This document shows positions 7,003 to 15,800 of a stretch of 64,000 bases of DNA, piece after piece; position 1 is the first letter of the stretch, and every line of letters starts with the position of its first letter. The DNA comes from CBDCRK01 sp965220955 (lineage in GTDB: Bacteria; Desulfobacterota; Binatia; Bin18; CBDCRK01). The DNA is taken from assembly GCA_965220955.1 (NCBI GenBank), contig CBDCRK010000008.1, positions 1 to 64,000 of the forward strand, written 5' to 3'. A model generated the notes under the pieces. It saw nothing but the letters and a program-made list of their open reading frames with translations, searched no databases and was not told the DNA's origin. Position numbers and translations under genes: made by a program.

Positions 7003-8180
7003 ATGCCGACGGTACTACCGGATAGAATTGCCATCGACCGGCAAACGCTCCTGTTTGCCAAGGAGGAAACCAGCTTTGCGGACGAGGCGGTGCCCGATGC
7101 CGCTAGCCAGATTCTCATAGCCGGGGAGGGCAGCTTTGCCCAGGCCCGGGGATTTATTGAGGATGAGCAGCGGCGCAACACTTTTTCCCGGCTCTCGCGC
7201 ATTGGCGGGCGATTTGAGACCGGAACCTTCAGCCTGCCAGCATATATTAAGCCGGTAGCCGCAGGTACACCTCCTGAGTGCGCGGCATTGCTCAAGGCGC
7301 TTTTTGGCCGGGAGGCCGTGACCGCAAACACAAGCGTTGTCTATGCCCTGCTCAGGATCGCAGATACCCGCCCCTCACTGACTGTCTGGATCAGCGTTGG
7401 GCACTTTGTCTATCGGATTTTAGGCGGGCTGGTGAACGAGGGGCGGTTCCCGGTCCGCGCCGACAACAGCGCCGAGGCGGTAGCCAGGGGCACGTTTGGA
7501 GGCCTGTTTGCTGAGGCCCGCTGGACCGGCACCGACGAGCTAGCGGCCGCGCCCGCCGATCCCAGTCAGGCACCATCACGGTCAAGGACGCCCGCAAATT
7601 CACCGTGGGCTCGCGGGTTGTCATTGGCAACGACGACAACAGCGGGGCTGGATTCGAGGTTACGGCCGTGAACGAGGCAACGAAGGTGTTGACTATTTCG
7701 CCCGAGATCGCCGGAGCCCCGGCTGTGGACACACTGATCACGCCCTGGGTGCCCACGGGCAGCGAGAGCGGAACGCTGATTCACGGGCGGCTAGGATCGG
7801 CCACCAGAGGAGGGGTCACCCTGCCCCTGCTAAGCGGCGAGATCACGGTGCAGAATAATATTGAGGTCCTCAACGACGAGAAAAACGGCCAGGACTATGC
7901 CTCCCGCTATATCAACGGGCAGCGCACGGTTGATATCACGACAGAGATTGTCCTGGATGCCAATGCCCCGCGATTCTTTTCCGACGCCAAGCAGCAAAGC
8001 CGGGCCGACATGGTTTTTCCCCTGGGGAATGCAGCGGGCAAGATTGTCGAGTTTGTGGCCAAGAATGTAGAGTTCGATCCGCCCGAGATCAGCGGCGCCA
8101 CGCGCAAAGTAGCCCGGCTCGGAGGCCCCGCCTTTGGCAGCTCGACCTTTGACGACGAGCTAGCGCTGACCTTCAAATGA
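7003..8180 (+). pseudogene. Phage tail tube-like protein, one frameshift
   Basis: Two overlapping frames together give one protein of about 390 residues. The first (7003 to about 7570) runs from MPTVLPDRIAIDRQTLLFAK to WTGTDELAAAPADPS. The second continues GTITVKDARKFTVGSRVVIG and ends FGSSTFDDELALTFK at 8180. A one-base shift near 7565-7575 separates them. Phage tail tube proteins of this size start with a short beta domain and carry a central insertion with an Ig-like part. Position just upstream of the tail assembly chaperone and tape measure supports this. GGAGGAGGTGAAGG precedes the start. Without repair only a truncated subunit is made. Confidence 0.6.
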
Positions 8181-8384
8181 TCGGGCGAATACAAGATTCG
8201 CCCCTACAATTGTTCCCTCTCCCCTGGAGGGAGAGGGTGCCTGCCAGAGGCAGGCGGGTGAGGGGAGACGTAGGAAACCCACCTCAGTCCCCCTTATCAG
8301 GGGGAAGCTAATTCCCTTCCCCCAGCGGGGGAAGGCTAGGGAAGGGGGCCAGATCGCCCTCTGAGCCCTGTCGAAGGAGGGAAG
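8181..8384. repeat. Dispersed repeats before the tail assembly chaperone
   Basis: Contains GGCGAATACAAGATTCGCC, CCCTCTCCCC..GAGAGGG with the GCAGGCGGGTGAGGGGA tail, CCCCCTTATCAGGGGGAAG, a TTCCCCCAGCGGGGGAAGGC..AAGGGGG element and a CCCTGTCGAAGGAGGGA end. That end serves as the ribosome-binding site of the next gene. Confidence 0.85.
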
Positions 8385-8858
8385 ATGGCAATCATAGCAG
8401 GAAAGATCCGCAAAGAGTCCGAGCGGACCATGACCACTCAGTACCAGCCGGGATTTAATCTTAAAATCCGCTACCTGACCACTGCCGAGCTAATCAAGAT
8501 CGAGGAACAGGCCAGGAAAAGCGAGTGGGATAGGCGAAGCAGACAGCGGACGGAAGAAATCGATCGGTCAAAGCTCTCCCGGCTGCTTGCGGAGCATGTG
8601 GTTCTAGGCTGGGAGCTGGACGGGGAAACTCTCCGCTCGCTCATTGACCTGGAGGACTACCCCGAGGGGGACATCCCCTACAGTCAGGAGGATTGCGCCG
8701 CCCTGCTGGAAAACAACCTGGACCTTTATAGCTATATCCGGCAGATTTCCCACGATCTCTCCCTGTTCGAGGCCACGCGCAAAGCCGAGGCGAGAAAAAA
8801 CTCCTCCAGTTCGCCCGGCAACCCAACTCGGACGCTAGACCCGGCGAACGATCCTTAA
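8385..8858 (+). CDS. Tail assembly chaperone, short form
   Basis: A 157-residue soluble charged protein in the position of lambda G / Mu gp41: between tail tube and tape measure. It opens YQPGFNLKIRYLTTAELIK, has a helical middle and ends in a short Ser-rich tail (SSSSPGNPTRTL). Such chaperones coat the tape measure during tail assembly and are made in short and frameshifted long forms. Codons AGA AAA AAC near the end form a classical slippery heptamer. AAGGAGGG sits 5 bases before the ATG, inside a repeat copy. Confidence 0.7.
   Translation: MAIIAGKIRKESERTMTTQYQPGFNLKIRYLTTAELIKIEEQARKSEWDRRSRQRTEEIDRSKLSRLLAEHVVLGWELDGETLRSLIDLEDYPEGDIPYSQEDCAALLENNLDLYSYIRQISHDLSLFEATRKAEARKNSSSSPGNPTRTLDPANDP
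8795..8801 (+). promoter_or_regulatory. -1 programmed frameshift site A AAA AAC
   Basis: The heptamer A AAA AAC is read in the zero frame as AGA AAA AAC of the tail assembly chaperone. Slipping back one base continues as AAA AAA CTC CTC and opens a Cys-rich frame. This matches the X XXY YYZ rule and its expected place in tail assembly genes. I could not verify a downstream stimulatory structure. Confidence 0.65.
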
Positions 8859-9152
8859 CCTGCCAGGAGTGCGAGCTACTCCATGAGAGAGCCCCTGCCC
8901 TCAATCCCTATCCCTGCGAGGCCTGCCCTCTCGATTCGGGGGAAGAGGCATTATGGCCGGAGAATCAAGACGCCTGGCAGCTATTTGTCGATTGCGCCAT
9001 CCCGCCACAGCTGGACGGACCGGGACAAACAAGAGCACACCGGCTACGAGGTCAACTGGCAGCTGGCCGATATTCTGACCAGGCGGCGAGGGCTGGAGGA
9101 TGAAGACTTCGAGAAATTATTGGGGCTGGCAAAAGAGGTCAACCGGCAATAA
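8801..9152 (+). pseudogene. Frameshift extension of the tail assembly chaperone (GT-like), itself broken
   Basis: After a -1 slip the frame reads KLLQFARQPNSD, then CQECELLHERAPALNPYPC, EACPLDSGEEALWPENQDAW and QLFVDCAIPPQLDG. This resembles the small Cys-containing extension proteins of Mu-like siphophages. It then loses similarity. The expected end (TGYEVNWQLADILTRRRGLE, EDFEKLLGLAKEVNRQ) is in another frame ending at 9152. A second, non-programmed shift near 9015-9045 therefore breaks the extension. An alternative is a separate gene starting at 8883. Confidence 0.5.
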
Positions 9153-9372
9153 TCCTATTCCCCTCCTTGGAGGGGTGGCCGAAGGCCGGGGTGGGTTTCT
9201 TTCTTATCCCCTCTCCCCTGGAGGGAGTAGGGGCGACGCATGCGTCGCCCCTACTCCTACTCCTACAGCAGGGTAGGCGGGTGAGGCCTGTCCTGAGCCT
9301 GTCGAAGGGGGGAACCCACCCCGCCGCTATGCGGCACCCCTCCCAGGAGGGGAGATTATGTAGGGGCACGAG
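9153..9372. repeat. Dispersed repeats between convergent phage genes
   Basis: Contains CTCCTTGGAGGGGTGGCCGA, CCCTCTCCCCTGGAGGGAG, GTAGGGGCGACGC..GCGTCGCCCCTAC, CCTGTCCTGAGCCTGTCGAA and CCGCTATGCGGCACCCCTCC..GGAGGGG. No gene is visible. Confidence 0.8.
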
Positions 9373-9720
9373 TCAGGAGCGGGAGATATGAATGGTAATG
9401 GTGCGGGGTTTTGGGGGAGGTACGCCGCCCGGAGGGTCACCGGGGTCTCGGCCAGAGACCGAAGCCAACCAGAGGGGATCACCGGGCAGAATAATTCGCC
9501 GATCCCGCTCCTCAGCCTGGCGCCGCTCTTTCTCCCTCAGGCGCAGGATCTCGCTGCCGAACCTCGGAGGATGCGCGCGCCTCTCGTAAAGGGTGAGCAG
9601 CCGGGCATCCCGGGCAGCCCGGGCCTGCCTGTAGGGGGCGGACAAATAATGACAGAGCAGCCAGATCATGGCCGCGAGATAGAAGATCGAGCCAATAATG
9701 CCAAAGTTGGGTGCGGGCAT
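9373..9720 (-). CDS. Small membrane protein, antisense to the tail module (paralogue 1)
   Basis: A 115-residue protein with one N-terminal membrane helix (NFGIIGSIFYLAAMIWLL) followed by a long basic, charged helix (LREKERRQAEERDRR) and a short C-terminal stretch PKPRTITIHI. It is encoded opposite to the tail genes. A close paralogue lies immediately to the right (about 9760-10145), and both share the upstream sequence AAGGTCAG.GTCCTA directly before the ATG. The topology fits an anchored coiled coil. No family is recognised. Confidence 0.55.
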   Translation of the reverse strand: MPAPNFGIIGSIFYLAAMIWLLCHYLSAPYRQARAARDARLLTLYERRAHPPRFGSEILRLREKERRQAEERDRRIILPGDPLWLASVSGRDPGDPPGGVPPPKPRTITIHISRS

Positions 9721-9759
9721 AGGACGCTGACCTTAAATTATTGGGGCTGGCCAGGGAGA

Positions 9760-10145
9760 TTAATGCCGAGGCCAGATCTGCTCCCTGGGGTAGAGGCTCA
9801 GGGGATGGGGCAGGTGACCCCCCAGTCTGAAGGCGGAGCGACCAACGGGGCGATCCGACGCCTCGGAGTGACCCGGCCCCTCGAGGCGCACAATGATCCG
9901 GGGGCGGTCTTGTTCGGCGTAGCTATGGATCGAGTCAATGGCGGCCTGCAAGCGGCGCTGTTCACGCTCGTGCCGAAGCCCGGCCTCCTCGGCGGTTGTC
10001 GGGAAACCAGTACGGGGTGCTGCCGGCGGAGCCGGCGCATATACCGCTTATGCTCCCTGCGCGGTTCGCCCATATGCCAGAGCAGCCATATCATGGCCGC
10101 GAGGTAGAGAATCGAGCCAATAATGCCAAAGTTAGAGACGATCAT
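9760..10145 (-). pseudogene. Small membrane protein, antisense (paralogue 2), frameshifted
   Basis: The start at 10145 gives MIVSNFGIIGSILYLAAMIW, nearly identical to paralogue 1, then basic helix RREHKRYMRRLRRQ. Protein-like sequence then moves to another frame (FPTTAEEAGLRHEREQRRLQ, AAIDSIHSYAEQDRPRIIVR) that ends at 9760. A shift near 10005-10015 joins them. The stretch PRIIVRLEG corresponds to PRTITIHI of paralogue 1. The two genes are therefore a tandem duplication that has diverged in the tail. Confidence 0.5.
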
Positions 10146-10189
10146 TAGGACACTGACCTTAGCATAAATTTGCCAGAAAATCAAACGAG

Positions 10190-13081
10190 ATGCCCGAAGA
10201 CCTTACCCTGACAATCACCATCGACGACCAGGGCACGGCGGTGCTCAAACGCCTGGCCACGGCCAGCACACAGGCCGCTGCCACCATCGATGAGTACGGG
10301 GTAGCCATACGAAAATCCAACAGCGCAATCCGAGCCGCCAATGAGGCCAGAGTGGCTGCGGTCAAGAGCGTGCAGGCAGAGATCAAGGCCAAGCAGCGGA
10401 TCATTGATGCCGAGGGCGATGTGAGAAAGGCGCTGCACGAATCGAAAGTGGCCCAGATCCAGGCGGCCACCGGCAGCCGGAAGCTGGCGGAGGAGTACAG
10501 CCGGGTCGCGCAGGAGGCACAGCGAGCGGAGCAGCGGTTCCAATCGGGCGGGAGGGCCACCCAGACCGCGGTGCGCTCCTACTTGCAGCTGGGCACGAAT
10601 ATCGGCTTTGTGGTCAACCATCTTATCGATGCAGCTCGGCTTATGGGCCGTATGGTCACCGCCTTTACGGCCGCCAGCGACACCCTCCTCCGCATGGAGG
10701 GCCAGCTCAAGCTGGTCACATCCTCCACAGCCGAGCTGGAGAGGGTCCAGGAGGAGCTGTACGCCGTGGCCCAGCGCAGCGGCAGCGCGTTGGAGTCGAC
10801 GGTCACGCTGTATGCCCGCATGGCCCAGGCCAGCAGCGAGCTAGAGGTCAGCCAAGCGGACATGCTGGCCGTGACCGAGACCATCAACCAGGCCTTCCAG
10901 GTCAGCGGAGCCACGGCGGAGGGCGCCAGGAACGCCACTATCCAGTTCACCCAGGCCCTGGCAGGGGGCACGGTGCGAGCGGAAGAGTTCAATAGCATTG
11001 TGGAGAACAGCCCGGCCCTCGTCCGGGCACTGGCGCGCGGAGTAGACGCCGCGGGCGGTAGTGTGGGGCGGTTGCGCCAACTGGTAATCGAGGGGCGGCT
11101 CAGCGCTCAGGAAGCCTTGCAGGCGATCCGGGATCAGGGGGGGGCGATTGCGGATGAATTTGCCCTACTGCCCGAGACCGTAGAGCGCGCCTCGGTCAGG
11201 GCGCGCAACGCGCTGACCACCTTTCTGGCGGAAGTGGACGAGAGCTTCGAGATCAGTGTGTTTGTGGCCTGGACGTTTCGGTCCTTGACCGAGGCGCTGG
11301 AGGGGCAGCGGGCGGCGATCCGGGATGCGGGCGGATTCTGGGCGGGGCAAGCGTTGGCGGGCGCGCGCGAGGCACTGGAGCAAGAAGGCGAGACGCTCCA
11401 GGAGCTGTTTGCCCTGGAGTCCCAGGACGCTGCGGGGGCGCGGAGGGTACTCCTGGAGGGGCTGACCCCGGCGAACTTGGCCTCGGCCAACCTCATCGGC
11501 GGGATCGAGAGCGTGAGCGAGGCCGTGCTAACGGTCATAGGCAATATCGAGCGCTATCAGGCGAAGATTGCCGAGTTAGAGGCGGCGGGCCAGGCCACCG
11601 AGGCACTCGCCCCGGCTGACGTTGCGCAGGAGCTTGAGACGCAACTAACGGAGCTCGAAGGCCGGCTGCGGGCGGCGAAAGACGAAGCGCACGCCCTCAG
11701 TACGGACATGGCGCGGTCCGATTATAAGGCTGCCGCTCGCGAGGTGGAGGTGCTTAAAGTGGCCGTGGAGGAGCACCGAGGGGCGCTCGACCGCTACCGC
11801 CAGAGCCAGGCGGCGGCAGGGGAGGAGCTCAAAGGCTTCACTCCGACCCAACAGGCGGCCATCGACAAGACCAACAAAGAGATCGCTACCCTCAAAGAGA
11901 AGACGGCCACGGTCGGCCTGGATGCTCAGGCGCTCATTGCGCACAATGCCCAACAAATCGCAGCCGCCACGGGCAGCGAGGAGCTGGCGGAGAGCTACCG
12001 CAAGGCGGCGAGCGCGCTGCACGCCAGACAAGAGGCCAGCAAGCAGTCCGCGGCCACGGCCCGGCGGGAACAGGCCGCAGCCGAGCGAACGCGCCGGACC
12101 AACGAGGCCAGCGTCAAAGGTCTGGAAGCGGGCAACGCACTCCTAGCGGAAGAGATCCAGATCAAGCGGGAGGCCATTGCCACGGGAGAGGATGCTGCAG
12201 AGACCGAGATCAAATTGGCCCTGGCCCGGCTGGAGGCCGCGGCCGCCCAGGAGGGTCTGACCGAGGCCGAGCGGGAGGGGCTCAGGGAGCGGCGGCGCCT
12301 GCTGGAGCAAGCCAGAGAGGTGGATGCCGCGCTCGATGCGGCACGGGACGGCACCGATATCCTGGCCGAGAGCCAGCGCGAGGCGATTCTGACCACCGGA
12401 GATCTGCGCGATACCTTTGGCGAGATGATCACCGGGTTTTTACGGGGCACGCGGAGCTTTAAGGATATTGGGGATCAGCTTGCCGATTTTGCCAAGGGGG
12501 TGGGCGCCAATCTCTTCAAAAACCTTTTGTTTGGCAAGGAAGGCCAATTCGATAAGCCCTTAATCGGCAATGTACAGGGCTTATTCGGTCCTGGCGGGGT
12601 CATTCCCAATCTATTCCAGCAAGGGGGAGCCAATTCGTTTTTTTCCTTTACTCAGGGATTCTTTGGCCAGGGCAGTCAGCTCCCGCCCGGCATTTCCGGG
12701 CCATACCAACCCCCGTCCGGCATTTCCGGGCCATCCGGACTTCCAACGGGCGGCTCCGGCTTTGGGGGCCTGGGCGCAGCCGGAGGCACGGCGGGGCTAA
12801 GCGCCGCATTTTTTGGCAGCGGCCCGGTACCAGCCCGGATAACAAGCGGAGCGCTGGGAGCCGCAGCGTTCATCCCTGGCCCGCAGCAACCCTTTGTGGC
12901 CGCAGCGGCATTCATTGCCTCTCTCTTTGGCGGAGGACTGTTCAACAAACCCGGCCGTATTGCGGTCGAAAAAAAGGGCATCGATCAATTTTATCAGCAG
13001 GCCGTAGGAGTCGATCTGCCCCGTAGCAAAGAGAGCAAGGTCGGGCGCTACCTCGGGCCAGCCAGGGAAGGACCGCATTAG
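10190..13081 (+). CDS. Tape measure protein, N-terminal segment ended by an in-frame TAG
   Basis: The tail tape measure sets tail length and is the longest phage gene expected here. Residues 1-130 form a coiled coil. Residues about 140-330 match the tape measure domain (DTLLRMEGQLKLVTSSTAEL, SGATAEGARNATIQFTQALA, GTVRAEEFNSIVENSPALVR). Long Ala/Glu/Arg coiled coils follow. Residues 740-780 hold the FLRGTRSFKDIGDQLADFAK region typical of tape measure ends, followed by a Gly/Pro-rich part. The frame stops at TAG 13079-13081, but codons after it continue as sensible sequence in the same frame (QAAENALTAAGVLYALEADE). Together with the next two segments it makes about 1,740 codons. Confidence 0.85.
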   Translation: MPEDLTLTITIDDQGTAVLKRLATASTQAAATIDEYGVAIRKSNSAIRAANEARVAAVKSVQAEIKAKQRIIDAEGDVRKALHESKVAQIQAATGSRKLAEEYSRVAQEAQRAEQRFQSGGRATQTAVRSYLQLGTNIGFVVNHLIDAARLMGRMVTAFTAASDTLLRMEGQLKLVTSSTAELERVQEELYAVAQRSGSALESTVTLYARMAQASSELEVSQADMLAVTETINQAFQVSGATAEGARNATIQFTQALAGGTVRAEEFNSIVENSPALVRALARGVDAAGGSVGRLRQLVIEGRLSAQEALQAIRDQGGAIADEFALLPETVERASVRARNALTTFLAEVDESFEISVFVAWTFRSLTEALEGQRAAIRDAGGFWAGQALAGAREALEQEGETLQELFALESQDAAGARRVLLEGLTPANLASANLIGGIESVSEAVLTVIGNIERYQAKIAELEAAGQATEALAPADVAQELETQLTELEGRLRAAKDEAHALSTDMARSDYKAAAREVEVLKVAVEEHRGALDRYRQSQAAAGEELKGFTPTQQAAIDKTNKEIATLKEKTATVGLDAQALIAHNAQQIAAATGSEELAESYRKAASALHARQEASKQSAATARREQAAAERTRRTNEASVKGLEAGNALLAEEIQIKREAIATGEDAAETEIKLALARLEAAAAQEGLTEAEREGLRERRRLLEQAREVDAALDAARDGTDILAESQREAILTTGDLRDTFGEMITGFLRGTRSFKDIGDQLADFAKGVGANLFKNLLFGKEGQFDKPLIGNVQGLFGPGGVIPNLFQQGGANSFFSFTQGFFGQGSQLPPGISGPYQPPSGISGPSGLPTGGSGFGGLGAAGGTAGLSAAFFGSGPVPARITSGALGAAAFIPGPQQPFVAAAAFIASLFGGGLFNKPGRIAVEKKGIDQFYQQAVGVDLPRSKESKVGRYLGPAREGPH

Positions 13082-14903
13082 CAAGCAGCGGAGAACGCCC
13101 TGACCGCTGCGGGCGTACTCTATGCTCTGGAGGCGGACGAGGGTGGCCTCGGAACAGTTGCCAGATTTCGAAATCAGGGTCTAGCGGGATTCCAACGGGC
13201 AGGACTATCCGAGGCCCAGGGTCAGGAAAAAGCCTTGAGACTGGCGGGGGCCCTGGGCGGACAGAGCCCGGAGGACCTGATTGCCGGGCTTAACCGGGCG
13301 CTTATCCGGCGAATTTGATCGGGATCGATTTACTCGCAGCGAGGTGCTGGAGAATGTGGCGGAAAATGAAGGGGAGGGTCGTGACACTCGCAACCGGCAA
13401 GTACGTCTGACTAATGTGCTTGCCGGTATCATCGACCTGAGCACCGAGTTTAACGAGCACATAGACTCCAGTGCCCTGGCCGCCGAGCTGACCGCGGACG
13501 AGATCGAGCAGGCGCTTGAGTCCCAGGGCAGAAGCCTGGAGGAGCACAGCGATATTATCGATAAGGTCCGCGAGGGCGGCTTACATGCAGCCGAGGCCCT
13601 TACCGAGATAGGCGGGCTTGAGTTCTCAGACCTCACTTTCAGCGCTGAGGAGCTGAACACCGCCCTCACTAATGCCCTTAGCGTTGCCGCAATCAAGGAG
13701 GGGACCGAGGCGCTCACGGAGATTAACGACCAGCTAGAGAAGGAAACCGAGATAAGGAGGGAGGGCCTTGAGGCGGGCAAAAGCCTGGTAGAGATCGAGC
13801 GGGAGATTACCAGATCACGCCTGGAGACGGAGGCCGCAACCGAGGGACTGACCGAGGCCGAGAAAGAGGCCATAGACGCACGGCTAGAAGAGCTAGACCG
13901 CACCAAGGAGCTGAATTTCGAGAGCCAGACCCAGCAGATAGAGAGCTTCAACAATCAGCTAGAACGGGAAAATCAGATACGAAGGGAGGGCCTTGAGGCG
14001 GGCAAAAGCCAAGCCCTGATTGAGGAGGATATTATCCGGTGGCGCCTGGAGAGCGAGTTTGCCGCGGACGGCCTGACTGAGAGTGAAAAAGAGCTGATCG
14101 ACGCACGGCTTGAAGCGATCGACCACAACAAGGAACTCATTATGGTCCAAGAGGGCGCGCAGCGAGCCGCAGCCCAGCGCCGGGGCAGCGTCAGTCAGTA
14201 CATCTCGGATATCGACCTACTCCAGCGCATTGGCCAGCACACCCCGCTGGAAAACGTGGAGGCCGACCGGCAAGAAATTTTTCAATATCTGAACTACCGA
14301 TTCCCCCTCGCACCAGGCGGGGGATCGCGGCAGGGCCTGGATACCGTGGAGGCCGTGGACGAGCACCTGCAGGACATCACTCAGGCGTTTATCCAAGTCA
14401 CCCTAGACGAATACCAGGCAAAGACAGACCTCATTAGGCAGGAATATGCCGAGGAAGCAGCCGCCATCAAGGAAAACTTTAACCTTAGACGCCAGGCCCA
14501 AAGGCAGGAAATCCAGGCTCTACAGACTCAGCTCAGAATAGCTCAGGACTACAACCGGGCAGCAGACAGCCTTGCTCGCAATATAGGCCAGATTGTCACC
14601 GGGCCACAATCGACCCTCAGCGGCACCCAGCAGCTCGCCTTTTTTGAGCGCGAGGCCGGCCTTATCCGGCAAGAGCTGGAAACCGCCCAGGATGCCGAGC
14701 GCCCTCATCTTATTGCCGAGCTGGGAAATGTGCTGACTCAAATCACCGGGCTCAGCACCTATGACCGTGCCGATCCGCGTCAACGCGAGCTGGTCAATGC
14801 CGCTCTCATCGAGCTGGAGGACCTGAGAGCCGAGGCCATGACCAGGGGTGAGGCGGAAGACGCTTTCAGTCGCCGAGATCAGGCTACAGGACCAGATTCT
14901 TAA
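13082..14903 (+). pseudogene. Tape measure protein, middle segments after the TAG (stop plus frameshift)
   Basis: From 13082 the tape measure frame continues for about 78 codons (ARFRNQGLAGFQRAGLSEAQ, LGGQSPEDLIAGLNRAL) and hits TGA at 13316. The sequence resumes one frame over (GEFDRDRFTRSEVLENVAEN) and stays open to 14903. It contains an internal duplication of about 80 residues, with EGLEAGKS..IE.(E/D)I.R.RLE repeated at 13771 and 13990. The long frame is helical and Glu-rich, as in tape measure tails. It could be expressed alone from 13281, but no good ribosome-binding site is seen. It most likely represents decay or indel errors in one gene. Confidence 0.6.
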
Positions 14904-15411
14904 GGATCTCTCGGCCATCGAGGTGGCGGCTCTTGGCAGGCTAGAGGACCAGATGGAGCGGGCTATTGCCGAGCAGTCACGGGAGACCGAGTCAACCCTA
15001 CGCTGGATATTTCAGGACCGGGCAGCCTTAGAGGTCCGGCGGGCGGAAATCGCGCTAGCGGAGGCAGATACGCCCGAGCTGAGAGAGCAGCGCCAGCGCG
15101 AGCTTGACTTTGCCAGAGAGAGGCTTGCGGCCTACCGCCACGGCTATCTGGACGCTACCGACCAGCTTCCTACAGATCGACCAGCACCCAGCAGGCCAGT
15201 AGCCCGGACAGAAGCCCAAACTCTCAGGGTAGATGAGAACGTTAATGTCCGGGTGCAGGTCGATGGCACACTGACCGAAGACGAAAAGGTACGGCTCGGG
15301 GAAGAACTAGCCCGCATAATCGAGCAGCGGCGCGAAAAAGCCCTACAGCCAGGCGGAAGACTACGCGCTCAGGTACAGGAGATTATCAGGCAGACGGCAT
15401 TGGTCCGGTAG
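14848..15411 (+). pseudogene. Tape measure protein, C-terminal segment (further frameshift)
   Basis: A 187-codon frame overlaps the previous one by 56 bp and continues the same helical, charged pattern (VAEIRLQDQILKDLSAIEVA, RRAEIALAEADTPELREQRQ). It ends with a short beta stretch (LRVDENVNVRVQVDGTLTED) and a helix ending RQTALVR. There is no ribosome-binding site before its first ATG, which favours a one-base shift around 14855-14880 inside one long gene. The stop TAG is the first codon of a GGTAGGGGCAGGCGGGTGAG repeat. Confidence 0.55.
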
Positions 15412-15800
15412 GGGCAGGCGGGTGAGGGGGAGGGAGACCCACCCCGCCGCTATGCGGCACCCCTCCAAGGAGGGGAAGAGGAAAGACATGTAGGGGCGGG
15501 TTTTTCTTATTCCCTCTCCCCTGGAGGGGGAGTAGGGGCGGGTTTGAAACCCGCCTCTACATCAGGGCAGGCCCCCTCCAAGGAGGGGAAGAGGAAAGAC
15601 ATGTAGGGGCGATCCTGTCGGCCATCCTGGCCGCGTGATCGCCCTCCGGGGACTGAGGGTAGGCCTGTCCTGAGCCTGTCGAAGGGAAACCCCCTCAGTC
15701 CCCCTTATCAGGGGGAAGCCAGGTAGGGGCGATTTTTATAATCGCCCAGGGATCAGGCCTGTCCTGAGCCCTGTCGAAGGAGGAATTAAAGGAGGTTATT
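15412..15800. repeat. Repeat-filled gap after the tape measure gene
   Basis: At least nine repeat pieces in 390 bp. Among them are the GTAGGGGCGGGTTTGAAACC palindrome (15532-15560), two CCCCTCC..GGAGGGGAAGAGGA hairpins, GGCGATCCTGTCGGCCATCC..GATCGCC, CCCCCTTATCAGGGGGAAG, GTAGGGGCGATTTTTATAAT and two CCTGTCCTGAGCC..GTCGAAGG elements. The last one runs into AAAGGAGG of the next gene. No gene is visible. Confidence 0.85.

Noticed and set aside
13082..15411. Several independent genes after the tape measure
   Set aside because: The segments lack ribosome-binding sites, overlap at the joints and continue the same helical pattern, so one broken gene is the simpler view.
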